Positions 26,052-34,328 of a stretch of DNA of 64,000 nucleotides are shown here, in pieces. Each line of letters starts with the position of its first letter. The stretch's first letter is position 1. The translations under genes and the position numbers were made by a program. The notes below the pieces were generated by a model. The model made no database searches. It was not told where the DNA came from and was given only the letters and a program-made list of their open reading frames with translations. This stretch comes from Streptomyces sp. NBC_00659. GTDB taxonomy: Bacteria > Actinomycetota > Actinomycetes > Streptomycetales > Streptomycetaceae. The stretch spans positions 9,176,001 through 9,240,000 of the forward strand of contig NZ_CP109031.1 in assembly GCF_036226925.1 (NCBI RefSeq), given 5' to 3'.

Positions 26052-26612
26052 TCAGGCGTCCTTGATCGCGGAGATCTCGAACTCCAGCTGGATCTTCTCG
26101 CTCACCAGGACACCGCCGGTCTCCAGCGCGGCGTTCCAGATGACGCCGTAGTCCTTGCGGTTGATGGTGACCGAGCCTTCCAGGCCGACGCGAATGTTGC
26201 CGAACGGGTCGGTGGCGGTGCCCTCGTAGCTGAAGGGGATGGTCACCGGCTTGGTGACGCCCTTGATGGTGAGATCTCCGGTGACGTCGAAAGTGCTGTC
26301 GCCGCTGCGGTGTACGGCCGTGGAGACGAACGTGATCTGCGGGTACTCGTCCATGTTGAGGAAGTCGTTGCTGCGCAGGTGCTTGTCGCGATCGGCGTTG
26401 CGGGTGTCCACGCTGTTGGCCTGGATGGTCACCGTGCCGCTCGACTTCGACGGGTCGGCGCCGTCGAAGGACGCGCTGCCCTCGAACTCACTGAATGCGC
26501 CGCGGACCTTGGTGACCATCGCGTGCCGGGCAACGAAGCCGATCCGGCTGTGCGAGGCGTCGATGGTGTAGTGCCCGGTCAGGGGGGACAGGTCGGTAGG
26601 GAACGCGGTCAT
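26052..26612 (-). CDS. YceI family protein
   Basis: A protein of 186 residues, start at 26612 supported by GAGGAG eight bases before. It has the lipocalin-like YceI signatures: GHYTIDASHSRIGFVARHAMVTKVRGAFSEFEGSA, NADRDKHLRSNDFLNMDEYPQITF, VTGDLTIKGVTKPV and GFEGSVTINRKDYG-like (GLEGSVTINRKDYGVIWN). YceI proteins bind isoprenoid chains such as polyprenyl phosphates or quinones. No signal peptide is present, so it should be cytoplasmic, as usual in actinobacteria. Confidence 0.93.
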   Translation of the reverse strand: MTAFPTDLSPLTGHYTIDASHSRIGFVARHAMVTKVRGAFSEFEGSASFDGADPSKSSGTVTIQANSVDTRNADRDKHLRSNDFLNMDEYPQITFVSTAVHRSGDSTFDVTGDLTIKGVTKPVTIPFSYEGTATDPFGNIRVGLEGSVTINRKDYGVIWNAALETGGVLVSEKIQLEFEISAIKDA

Positions 26613-26789
26613 CGCGGGGCTCCTCGGGTCAGCGCTGTGAAAGAACACACGTGCGATGAAGGAAGATAACGGACATATGCAACCTATCGGTCATGCTGTG
26701 CAAGTGCCCGCCGCCACGGCGTGGCGCGGCCGTCCGGCCGTACACACCAGCGGGGCCGCCGCCCTCCCCTGGCAACTACCCTCACCTGC

Positions 26790-27422
26790 GTGACGACCGA
26801 TTGGACAGCGGAAGCCCGGCGCATTGCTCGAGGGAGGCGCTTCGACGAGTTCAGCAGTCCATCCGCGAGGCAGGCCGCCTCCTCGCTGCTGCCGCCGCCG
26901 CTGTCCGAAGCGGAGATCCGCGAAGCGGAGGCGGAACTGGGCATCGCGTTCCCGGAGCAGTACCGCGAATATCTGCTCCGGCAGAGCGCCGGCGGCGCGG
27001 TCAACCGCCTGTACCGATCCTCGGCAGGATGGGGCTGGCACGGGGACTCGAGCACCAACTACGGCTTGCTCACCACCGACTTCCCTCACCGCGACTCCTA
27101 CCGCCAGGACGAGGACGAGCTGGACGCGCGCGAGCCGTCGGCGCAGGACTTCCCGGACCAGGACGCCTACCAAGCGGCGTGGGAACAGTGGGACGCCGAG
27201 TACGAGGTGTTCCAGGAGCGCAAGACGTCCGGCGCCGTATTCATCCAGGAGAACGGCTGTGGCTTCTCGACCCTGCTCGTCGTCACCGGTCCGCACCGGG
27301 GCTCACTGTGGTTCGACGGCCGGGCCACCTGCGACCTGATCCTTCCCATGAACCTGGACGGCCGGCCCGTCTCGTTCACGGACTGGCTCGCTCGACGGTC
27401 CATGGATCTGGTCTGCTGGTGA
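26790..27422 (+). CDS. SMI1/KNR4 (SUKH) family protein
   Basis: A protein of 210 residues from GTG 26790 (VTTDWTAEARRIARG). The SUKH core is LSEAEIREAEAELGIAFPEQYREYLLRQSAGG, followed by a long insertion rich in Asp, Glu and Gln and a C-terminal CDLILPMNLDGRPVSFTDWLARR. These proteins are mostly immunity factors against secreted nuclease or deaminase toxins. No toxin gene is next to it. Its start is 177 bases from the divergent YceI start. Confidence 0.85.
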   Translation: MTTDWTAEARRIARGRRFDEFSSPSARQAASSLLPPPLSEAEIREAEAELGIAFPEQYREYLLRQSAGGAVNRLYRSSAGWGWHGDSSTNYGLLTTDFPHRDSYRQDEDELDAREPSAQDFPDQDAYQAAWEQWDAEYEVFQERKTSGAVFIQENGCGFSTLLVVTGPHRGSLWFDGRATCDLILPMNLDGRPVSFTDWLARRSMDLVCW

Positions 27423-27748
27423 ACGCGGCCGGGCCGATGTCACGAACGCGACGAACCGGCCGACGTCGCTCAAGGATCGCGGATGGCAGCCGTGTCACCG
27501 GACCCGGCACCACGCGCGCCGCTCACGGCACTCGGGCGAGTTCCCGGCGCCGTCGGCTTCGGTGATCGACCGACCGGATGAAGTTCTCCCCCAAGCTGTC
27601 GGCGCGGCGCCGAGCAGGGGAAACGTGCGCGGTCCGTGTTCCTACGATGCCGCAGGAGCGTCCCGGCGAGCAGGGCCCGGGCGAGTCGGGCCCGTGCGAT
27701 GCGGGTTTCCTCGACTCGGCTCCTTCGACTCCAGAAATGGCGGAACGC
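27423..27748. other. Intergenic region upstream of dacB
   Basis: These 326 bases lie between two plus-strand genes. The plus frame is open from 27578 into dacB, but its composition (Pro, Gly, Arg without pattern) is not protein-like, so it is treated as leader. I see no repeat, hairpin or RNA gene in it. Confidence 0.4.
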
Positions 27749-29344
27749 ATGAGACCGATGATCTGTGGCCGGCTCCGGACCTGGGCCGGTGCCGGAGCGA
27801 CACTCGCGCTTCTGGCGGGGGCGGCCGCCGCCGGCACGCCGGCGGCGGCGCACGACGACGACCTCGGGCCCGCCATCGAGGCGATCATGCACAAGCCCGG
27901 TTACGAGCACGCGCAGTGGGGCGTACTGGAGACGGACCCGGAGACCGGCCGGGTGATCCACTCCCAGTTCCCGAACCAGTTCTTCGTCCCCGGCTCGACG
28001 GTCAAGCTGGTCACCATCTCGACCGCCTGGCACACCCTCGGCCCGAACCACCGTTTCACCACCCCCGTGATGGCGACCGGCACCCGCACCGGGTCGACGC
28101 TGCACGGAAACCTGGCACTGGTCGCCCAGGGCGATCTGACCATGGGCGGGCGCACCAAGCCCGACGGGTCCGTCGACTACACCGACATCGACCACACCGA
28201 GGCCGCGATCCCCGGCGCGACCCTCACCCCGGAGAACCCGCTCGCCGGCATCAACAAGATCGCCCGGCAGATCCGCGACGCGGGCATCACCAGGGTCGAC
28301 GGCAACGTCATCATCGACCCCCGTCTGTTCACTCCTCCCGCGCTGAGCCCGCAGCCCACCCCGCTGATCCTCAACGACAACCTGATCGACCTGCTGACGA
28401 CTCCGACCACGCCGGGGAAGCCGGCAAAGCTGTTCTGGCGCCCGCAGGTCTCGCCGTACCACGTCACCTCCACCGTCCGGACGGTCTCCAGCGGGGGGAC
28501 CACCTCCGTCAACGTGACCGCTTCGCCCGACGGCACCCAGATCCACCTCTCCGGCACCATCGCCGCCGGTTCACAGCCGCTGCTGCGGGTTTCCAACATC
28601 CAGGACCCCAATGCCTTCGGCCGCACCGCGCTGATCGAGGCCCTGGCCCGTGTCGGCGTCACCGTCACCGCGCCGCCCACCGGCCCCAACCCGCAGAAGG
28701 AGCTGCCCGCCTCCTACCGCAACACCCCCCGCGTCGCCGCGTACGTCTCCCCGCCCTACAGCCAGTACGCCAAGCTGATCCTCAAGGTCAGCCACAACCT
28801 CGGCGCCAACCTGGCCCTGTGCAACATGGCCGTCGCACGCGGCAGCAAGAACTGCTTCGACGCGTTCCCGATCGAGCACGACTTCCTCACCAACGTCGCG
28901 CGGATCGACCCGAAACAGTTCCAGCTCGCCGACGGGCGTGGCGGCGTGCCGGCCGAGCGGGTCACCCCGAACGGCCTCGTCGAGCTCCTCACCTACTGGC
29001 TGCACACCCCCGACGCCGAGGCCTTCAGGAGTCTGCTCCCGATCCTCGGCGTCGACGGCTCGAACGGCATCTCCTGCACCACCGACTGCCCGGCCAAGGG
29101 CAAGGTCTTCGCCAAGCCCGGCACGATCATCGGTGACGACTACCTGAACCAGGAGCTCGCGGCCACGGCGCAGAACGAGGCGGGCTATCTGCAGACCGAC
29201 GACGGCCGTCTGCTGACCTTCTTCGTCGGCGTCAACGGCGCCGCCACCCAGGACATCCAGAGTTTCATCAGCATCTTCAACGACGTGAACCAGATCACCG
29301 CCCTCCTCCAGGAGCAGGCCTCGGCGGACGAAGCGCACCACTAG
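27749..29344 (+). CDS. dacB: D-alanyl-D-alanine carboxypeptidase/endopeptidase (PBP4, peptidase S13)
   Basis: A protein of 531 residues from the ATG at 27749; 27737 and 27758 are alternatives. A signal peptide (RLRTWAGAGATLALLAGAAAAGTPAAA) ends near residue 35. The S13 triad is present: SxxK as FVPGSTVK near residue 83, SxN as SHNLG near 348, and KTG as KPGT near 455. The large insertion between the first two motifs gives domains II and III typical of PBP4. The usual SDGSGLS block reads LADGRGGVPAE, an odd change that could lower activity. It trims peptidoglycan stem peptides outside the membrane. Confidence 0.88.
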   Translation: MRPMICGRLRTWAGAGATLALLAGAAAAGTPAAAHDDDLGPAIEAIMHKPGYEHAQWGVLETDPETGRVIHSQFPNQFFVPGSTVKLVTISTAWHTLGPNHRFTTPVMATGTRTGSTLHGNLALVAQGDLTMGGRTKPDGSVDYTDIDHTEAAIPGATLTPENPLAGINKIARQIRDAGITRVDGNVIIDPRLFTPPALSPQPTPLILNDNLIDLLTTPTTPGKPAKLFWRPQVSPYHVTSTVRTVSSGGTTSVNVTASPDGTQIHLSGTIAAGSQPLLRVSNIQDPNAFGRTALIEALARVGVTVTAPPTGPNPQKELPASYRNTPRVAAYVSPPYSQYAKLILKVSHNLGANLALCNMAVARGSKNCFDAFPIEHDFLTNVARIDPKQFQLADGRGGVPAERVTPNGLVELLTYWLHTPDAEAFRSLLPILGVDGSNGISCTTDCPAKGKVFAKPGTIIGDDYLNQELAATAQNEAGYLQTDDGRLLTFFVGVNGAATQDIQSFISIFNDVNQITALLQEQASADEAHH

Positions 29345-29381
29345 CCCACCGCCGAAACCGCCGCACGACCGCCACACAACC

Positions 29382-29433
29382 GCCGAGCGCACAGGGGTCC
29401 GTCCGAAAGGGAGGCGACGCCTGTGCGCTCGGC
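29382..29433 (+). terminator. Terminator after dacB
   Basis: A perfect 14-bp stem (gccgagcgcacagg / cctgtgcgctcggc) with a 24-base loop starts 38 bases after the dacB stop. The following 200 bases before the next gene hold no other clear feature. Confidence 0.7.
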
Positions 29434-29652
29434 ACTCCGGCACCCATCGGGTTGCCGTCAACGACACCATGAACTGCCTTACGGGAAAACCCTGTTGGCG
29501 ACATTGACAGGGATGCGTCAAGCCGGTTCACTGCCTCGAAAGAAGGTACGGACCAGGCTCGACCGCCGCCCGCTCGGCTCGCCACAGCGCCGTCGGTGCC
29601 GACCGCTCCCGCCACCCCGGCATCCTCCATCGTGAAATCGAGGCGAGTTCCG

Positions 29653-31554
29653 GTGTCCTTACGCCCCGCCGACATCGTTGTCGGATCACGGTTCCTCATT
29701 TTCCTGTCGGCGGTCGTTCTCGCGTGTGCGGCCGTCCTCCCGGCCGCGACGCCCGCGGCCGCCGCCACCCAGGTGTGCGTACTGGCCTGCGACACGCTGG
29801 ACCCCTCGCTGGCGCGGCAGGAGAGCTTTCCGGTACCGGCGAAGGCACTCAACGGCCGTCGCCTCGAACTGCACGTCTCCGACGCGGACGACATGGCGTG
29901 GGCCAGCATCGACGGCGGTGTGACGGGTGACTCGGTGTGGCTCGACCGTTCCTGGGACGGCGGTGCCACCTGGGACGGGCTGCTCGGCAAGGCCGCCGTC
30001 CCGGGCACCTGGACCGGCACCAGGACGCTGATGTACAACATCACCGATCCCCGCAACCACCGACGCGGACTGGTCCGGGCCTGCGGCGACGCCGCCGCAG
30101 TCGGCTGCACCGACTGGGCCTACCCCACCGTGTGCGACACACTCTGCGACCGTACCGACGCCGGCCAGGCGTCCGGCGACGACCAGCCGGTACCGTCCGC
30201 CACGCTCTACGGCCGTACGATCCGGCTGCACGTCGACCAGAAGAACTCCATGGCCTGGGCGAGCGTCGAATCCGGTGCCGGCGGTGACGAAATCTGGCTG
30301 GACCGTTCCTGGGACGGCGGCTCGACCTGGCCGGACGGCTCCTCTCTCGGCCGCACGGCCGTCCCCCAGGGAGCCACCGGCACCCGTACGACCATGTACG
30401 CGACCCGCGATCCGCGCGGCCTCCTCTACGGTGGTGCGGTCCGCGCGTGCGGCCGCGAGGCCGGCCACCAGGAGGGCAGCTGCACCGTGTGGGCCAGGCC
30501 CGCGCCGACCCGGACACGCGCCGCGGCGGACGCGCTCATGTCGTCGTACGACCCCTACAACGGCTGGTGGCCCAGCAGTTGGTGGAACTCCGCCGCCACA
30601 CTCACCTCGCTCGTCGACTTCGCCAGGACGACCGGCACGCACGACTACGACTGGGCCGTCGCGCGCACCTACGACCGGAACAAGGGCACCTTCGCCGCCG
30701 GCGTGCGAAGTTCGGACGCGATCGAGGGCCACTTCATCAGCCGGTCCATCGACGACTCGGGCTGGTGGGCGATCGCCTGGATCGACGCGTACGACTACAC
30801 CGGCGACGCCCGATATCTCGACGAGGCCGTCACCATCTCCGGCTATGTCCAGCAGTACTGGGACCCCGGGACCTGTGGAGGCGGGGTGTGGTGGGACCGG
30901 GAGCGGACCTACAAGAACGCCGTCACGAACGGCCAGTACCTCTGGCTGGCCACCGCGCTGCACCAGCGCATCCCGGGCGACACGGTATGGCTCCAGCGGG
31001 CGAGAACCGCCGCCGCCTGGTTCAGGACGAGCGGGATGATCAACTCCTCCGGGCTGGTGAACGACGGACTGACCTCTGCCTGCGCCAACAACGGCGGCAC
31101 CGTGTGGAGTTACAACCAAGGGCTGGCCATCGGCGGTTTCACCGAGCTGTGGAAGTCGACCGGGGACGGTTCCCTGCTGGCCACCGCACGGACCCTGGCC
31201 GACGCCGCCATCAACAGCCCGGCGCTGACCCGCGACGGCGTGCTCACCGAGTCCTGCGACGTCGGCTCGGCGTCCTGCGACGACAACCAGAAGCAGTTCA
31301 AGGGAATCTTCGTGCGGAACCTCGCCGACCTCGCGAAGGCGACCGGCTCCAGCACCTACCAGGGCTATCTCCAGAAGCAGGCGGACACGTTGTGGGCCCG
31401 GGACCGCAGCTCCCTCAACGCCCTCGGTCAACGCTGGGCCGGTACCCTCCCCAACCAGACCGACTGGCGCACTCAGGCCGGCGCCCTCGGAGCGCTCACG
31501 GCGTGCGCGGGACCGGAGGGCGACCGCAACGGAGCGCCGGGTCAGTCAAGTTGA
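29653..31554 (+). CDS. Secreted GH76-like alpha-1,6-mannanase with duplicated N-terminal module
   Basis: A protein of 633 residues from GTG 29653, placed just before a signal peptide (FLIFLSAVVLACAAVLPAATPAAAA). Residues about 38-150 and 156-282 are two copies of a Cys- and Trp-rich module sharing VWLDRSWDGGATW / IWLDRSWDGGSTW and R(A)CG. Residues 289-622 are glycoside hydrolase family 76: YDPYNGWWPSSWWNSAATLTSLVDF, the catalytic Asp pair in SIDDSGWWAIAW near 366-367, and TVWSYNQGLAIGGFTELW. GH76 enzymes cleave alpha-1,6-mannan. The modules may bind glycan; that is inference. Confidence 0.87.
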   Translation: MSLRPADIVVGSRFLIFLSAVVLACAAVLPAATPAAAATQVCVLACDTLDPSLARQESFPVPAKALNGRRLELHVSDADDMAWASIDGGVTGDSVWLDRSWDGGATWDGLLGKAAVPGTWTGTRTLMYNITDPRNHRRGLVRACGDAAAVGCTDWAYPTVCDTLCDRTDAGQASGDDQPVPSATLYGRTIRLHVDQKNSMAWASVESGAGGDEIWLDRSWDGGSTWPDGSSLGRTAVPQGATGTRTTMYATRDPRGLLYGGAVRACGREAGHQEGSCTVWARPAPTRTRAAADALMSSYDPYNGWWPSSWWNSAATLTSLVDFARTTGTHDYDWAVARTYDRNKGTFAAGVRSSDAIEGHFISRSIDDSGWWAIAWIDAYDYTGDARYLDEAVTISGYVQQYWDPGTCGGGVWWDRERTYKNAVTNGQYLWLATALHQRIPGDTVWLQRARTAAAWFRTSGMINSSGLVNDGLTSACANNGGTVWSYNQGLAIGGFTELWKSTGDGSLLATARTLADAAINSPALTRDGVLTESCDVGSASCDDNQKQFKGIFVRNLADLAKATGSSTYQGYLQKQADTLWARDRSSLNALGQRWAGTLPNQTDWRTQAGALGALTACAGPEGDRNGAPGQSS

Positions 31555-31609
31555 GAGCCGCGCGCGGTCCGGCGGTGCCACCGTCGGGCGGAGCTCAAGG
31601 CCGCGTGGG

Positions 31610-32590
31610 TCAGGACCGGTGGACGGGAGCTGCGGCGATCCAGCGGTGATAGGCGTCCACGTCGACGTTGCTCCCGCACACGATGGTGACCACATGCCGG
31701 CCGGCGAACCGGTCACGGTCTTCGAGGATCGCCGCGATGCCGAGCGCGGCCGACGGCTCCACGACGAGGCCGGCGTGGTCGAGGAGCATCCGCATACCGA
31801 CGATGATCGATTCCTCCTGGACCAGAACGGCGTCGTCGGCGACCAGGAGGAGGTCGTCCAGGACGGCCGGGATGGGATACCGGCCGGCGACGCCGTCGGC
31901 GATCGTGCTGGTCGAGTCGGTGGTGACGACGCGCCGCCCGCGCCACGAGTGTGTCATCGCCGGTGCGCCCAGCGGCTGGACGCAGATCACCTCGACCTCG
32001 GGCGCCAGGGCCTTCAGCACATGACCCACACCGGTGGCCAGCGCCCCGCCACCCAGAGCGATCAGGACGGTGTCGAACGACGGCACGGTGTCCACCAGTT
32101 CCAGACCGATGGTCGCCGCACCCTCGCAGGTCTCGATGTCCAGGCTGTCTTCGACCAGCCGGATTCCCTCGCGGCGCGCGATGGCCGCCGCCCGCTCGCG
32201 GGCCGTCTCGTGATCGCCGTCCACCAGCTCCAACCCGGCGCCCAGCGCGCGGATGCGGTCAAGCTTGGCCACCGTCGCAAAGCGTGACGCCACGACCGTC
32301 ACCTCGAGCCCCCGGCCGCGACCGGACCACGCGAGGGCCTGGCCGAGATTTCCCGCGCTGGCACACACCACCTCGCACGAGCCGTCCTCGGCGAGCAGGC
32401 TCGCGACCACCTCGGTGCCGCGGGCCTTGAAGCTGCGTACCGGGTTCGCCGTTTCGAGCTTGATGCTCACGGCGCATCCGAGGCCGGGCTCCAGCGCCTC
32501 GCAGCGGTACAGCGGAGTGTCGAGGAAGACCGGGTCGATGACCCGGCGGGCCGCCCGGATCCGAGCGATGTCGAGGCGCGTCTTCTGCAC
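31610..32590 (-). CDS. Threonine/serine dehydratase-like PLP enzyme
   Basis: A protein of 326 residues, fold-type II PLP family. The PLP lysine is in NPVRSFKARG near residue 55, the phosphate-binding loop is GGGALATGVGH, and the Asn of CASAGNLGQALA caps the ring. EPSAALGIAAIL and TIVCGSNVD are further family marks. Members deaminate threonine, serine or related hydroxy-amino acids; no C-terminal ACT domain is present, so it is the short catabolic form. It is convergent with the GH76 gene and divergent from the next. Confidence 0.85.
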   Translation of the reverse strand: MQKTRLDIARIRAARRVIDPVFLDTPLYRCEALEPGLGCAVSIKLETANPVRSFKARGTEVVASLLAEDGSCEVVCASAGNLGQALAWSGRGRGLEVTVVASRFATVAKLDRIRALGAGLELVDGDHETARERAAAIARREGIRLVEDSLDIETCEGAATIGLELVDTVPSFDTVLIALGGGALATGVGHVLKALAPEVEVICVQPLGAPAMTHSWRGRRVVTTDSTSTIADGVAGRYPIPAVLDDLLLVADDAVLVQEESIIVGMRMLLDHAGLVVEPSAALGIAAILEDRDRFAGRHVVTIVCGSNVDVDAYHRWIAAAPVHRS

Positions 32591-32772
32591 GACGCGGAAG
32601 CGTAGCGCGAGCGACAGTTCATATCCTGCGGTTCGACGGGGCAGTTCAGGCTGCCTGAGCCTTGGGGGGCACTCGACGGAGCCAGGAACAGTCGAGACCT
32701 GTGGATCGGTGTGTCATACGGCTTGGGTGTCACCTCCTGATGTGCGGGTCGTTCGACGCGTATCGTCCGGAC

Positions 32773-33150
32773 ATGGACACCGCTGCTTCGCCTCGCGTCC
32801 TCGTCATCGGGCTGGATCCGTATCGGGTGCCAGGGCCGTGGGATCCCGAGCCGGTGGCCAGGGCCATCGAGGCGGGAATGGCCAAGTTCGCCGAGCATGG
32901 CGTGGGCGTGGAGACCTGCCTCATCGGCCTTGACGGAAGTGACGACGTGGAAACCATCGTCGCGGACGCGCTGCGAGCGCATCCGTGGGAGTGCGTCACC
33001 GTCGGCGGTGGCCTGCGGCACTCGGACGATCAGGTCGAACTCCTTGAGCAAGTGGTCAACCTGGTTCGGCGGCACGCACCCGATGCGGCCATCGCGTTCA
33101 ACAGCGGCCCGGCCACCACCTATGAGGCCGCCGCGCGGTGGATCGAGTGA
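32773..33150 (+). CDS. Conserved small protein of unknown function
   Basis: A protein of 125 residues starting MDTAASPRVLVIGLDPYRVPGPWDP. The alternating LVIGLD, VGVETCLIGLD and WECVTVGGGLRH segments suggest a small Rossmann-like alpha/beta fold, with NSGPATTYEAAARWI at the end. I recognise it as a widespread actinobacterial protein of unknown role. No ligand motif is identifiable. The start ATG at 32773 fits the onset of conserved sequence. Confidence 0.7.
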   Translation: MDTAASPRVLVIGLDPYRVPGPWDPEPVARAIEAGMAKFAEHGVGVETCLIGLDGSDDVETIVADALRAHPWECVTVGGGLRHSDDQVELLEQVVNLVRRHAPDAAIAFNSGPATTYEAAARWIE

Positions 33151-33649
33151 CGCCGACACCTACGCGGCTCGAGCGTCACCTCGTCCTTGCCGGTCCGGGT
33201 GTTTCCCTGACCGACGTACTGGTGGCCCCATGGCAGGCCTCTGGTGTTCAAGGCGGCGTGCGGTCTGCGCCGCGACGTGGGCGGCGTGCGGGCGGCGGTG
33301 CGGTTGTGGCGCCCGGGTTTCCGCCCTTCACCGCATGGTCCCTGAACGGAAACGCTGTGACCCAGGCGATCCAATATCTGTGGCGGCGACGTGAGAAATC
33401 GGCTTCAGGTGCGATGAGAATTTCTTGATCGGCAGGCGGAGTGAAATAGCCGACAGCACGCAATCTATCGTTCCGTGCTACTGTCGAGACCAGTTGCAGT
33501 TGTGGTTCCCAAAAACTTGTGAGCATCCACCCTGTTCTTGCAGGGTGGTGTTCTTCTGTGTATCCGGTCATTTCCGGCGGGTTAATCATCGCGGCGACGC
33601 GGAGTCCGCACAGTGCGGATCCCGAGCACCGTCCCGAAGGAGAATTGAC
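33151..33649 (+). promoter_or_regulatory. Long leader region of cspA
   Basis: These 499 bases hold no convincing gene. From about 33390 the DNA turns AT-rich. A hairpin at 33527-33548 (ccaccctg / cagggtgg, 6-base loop) and a small one at 33603-33617 (tccgca / tgcgga) lie in the presumed 5' leader. GAAGGAG precedes the cspA ATG by eight bases. Cold-shock mRNAs often have long structured leaders; here this is inferred from position. Confidence 0.5.
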
Positions 33650-33853
33650 ATGGCTACTGGCACCGTGAAGTGGTTCAACGCGGAAAAGGGCTTCGGCTTC
33701 ATCGAGCAGGACGGCGGCGGCGCCGACGTCTTCGCCCACTACTCGAACATCGCCAGCTCCGGCTTCCGTGAGCTCCAGGAAGGCCAGAAGGTCTCCTTCG
33801 ACATCGCGCAGGGCCAGAAGGGCCCGACGGCGGAGAACATCGTTTCCGCCTGA
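33650..33853 (+). CDS. cspA: Cold shock protein
   Basis: A protein of 67 residues with the cold-shock RNA/ssDNA-binding domain. RNP1 is KGFGFIEQD and RNP2 is [19 protein letters not shown] is the conserved N-terminal strand. It acts as an RNA chaperone. The next gene downstream, past a terminator, is a DEAD-box helicase, another cold-adaptation RNA remodeller, so the pair may form a cold-response island. Confidence 0.95.
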   Translation: MATGTVKWFNAEKGFGFIEQDGGGADVFAHYSNIASSGFRELQEGQKVSFDIAQGQKGPTAENIVSA

Positions 33854-33872
33854 CACCGGCACGCACGGCGAA

Positions 33873-33906
33873 GCTGGGGCCCGCACCTTGGGGTGCGGGC
33901 CCCAGC
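33873..33906 (+). terminator. Terminator after cspA
   Basis: A perfect 15-bp stem (gctggggcccgcacc / ggtgcgggccccagc) with a 4-base loop lies 20 bases after the cspA stop. Confidence 0.85.
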
Positions 33907-34328
33907 TCGCCGCGTTTCCGTCGCACGGTCGCGAGCGTCCCGGCAGTCAGCGGTGAGTTCGCCCCGCCGCCGCGCCTGTGAGGTTCCAGGGTCGCCACTC
34001 GGGCCCTCGCCGACCCCCTGCCGCCGCACTGATCCCGGTCCGCGTCTCACTCGCTGCCGATCCGCGCCCGGCCCGTTCCCACCGCAGGCCCACTTCGGGC
34101 CCGCTGCCGACCTCATTCCAGGTCCGCGTACGAACGCCATTTCGCATCACTCCGTATTTCTTCAGCTTTTCGGGACATCGCTGCCGCTCCGGCAGGATAT
34201 CCCGTGAGAATTCTTCACCGGTCCTACGATTCGGTGCCGAATTTCGGTCGGCTCGTTCTCGCGATTCTCTGCGCCGCTCATCGGCTGCGGGAATTCCTTG
34301 ATACGCGCCAGGTCAAGGAAGGTTCCGC
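33907..34328 (+). promoter_or_regulatory. Leader region of DEAD-box helicase
   Basis: No gene is seen in these 422 bases. The second half, from about 34130, is AT-rich and includes TGAGAATTCTTCACCGG at about 34205, similar to TGAGAATTTCTTGATCGG near 33415 upstream of cspA. CAAGGAAGG lies before the ATG at 34329. It probably contains the helicase promoter and a long 5' leader. Confidence 0.45.

Noticed and set aside
27470..28546. Minus-strand frame opposite dacB
   Set aside because: It is antisense to the S13 catalytic region and shows no domain or ribosome site.
29686..31431. Long minus-strand frame opposite the GH76 gene
   Set aside because: It mirrors high-GC codon bias; the plus strand has signal peptide and GH76 motifs, so the minus frame is a shadow.
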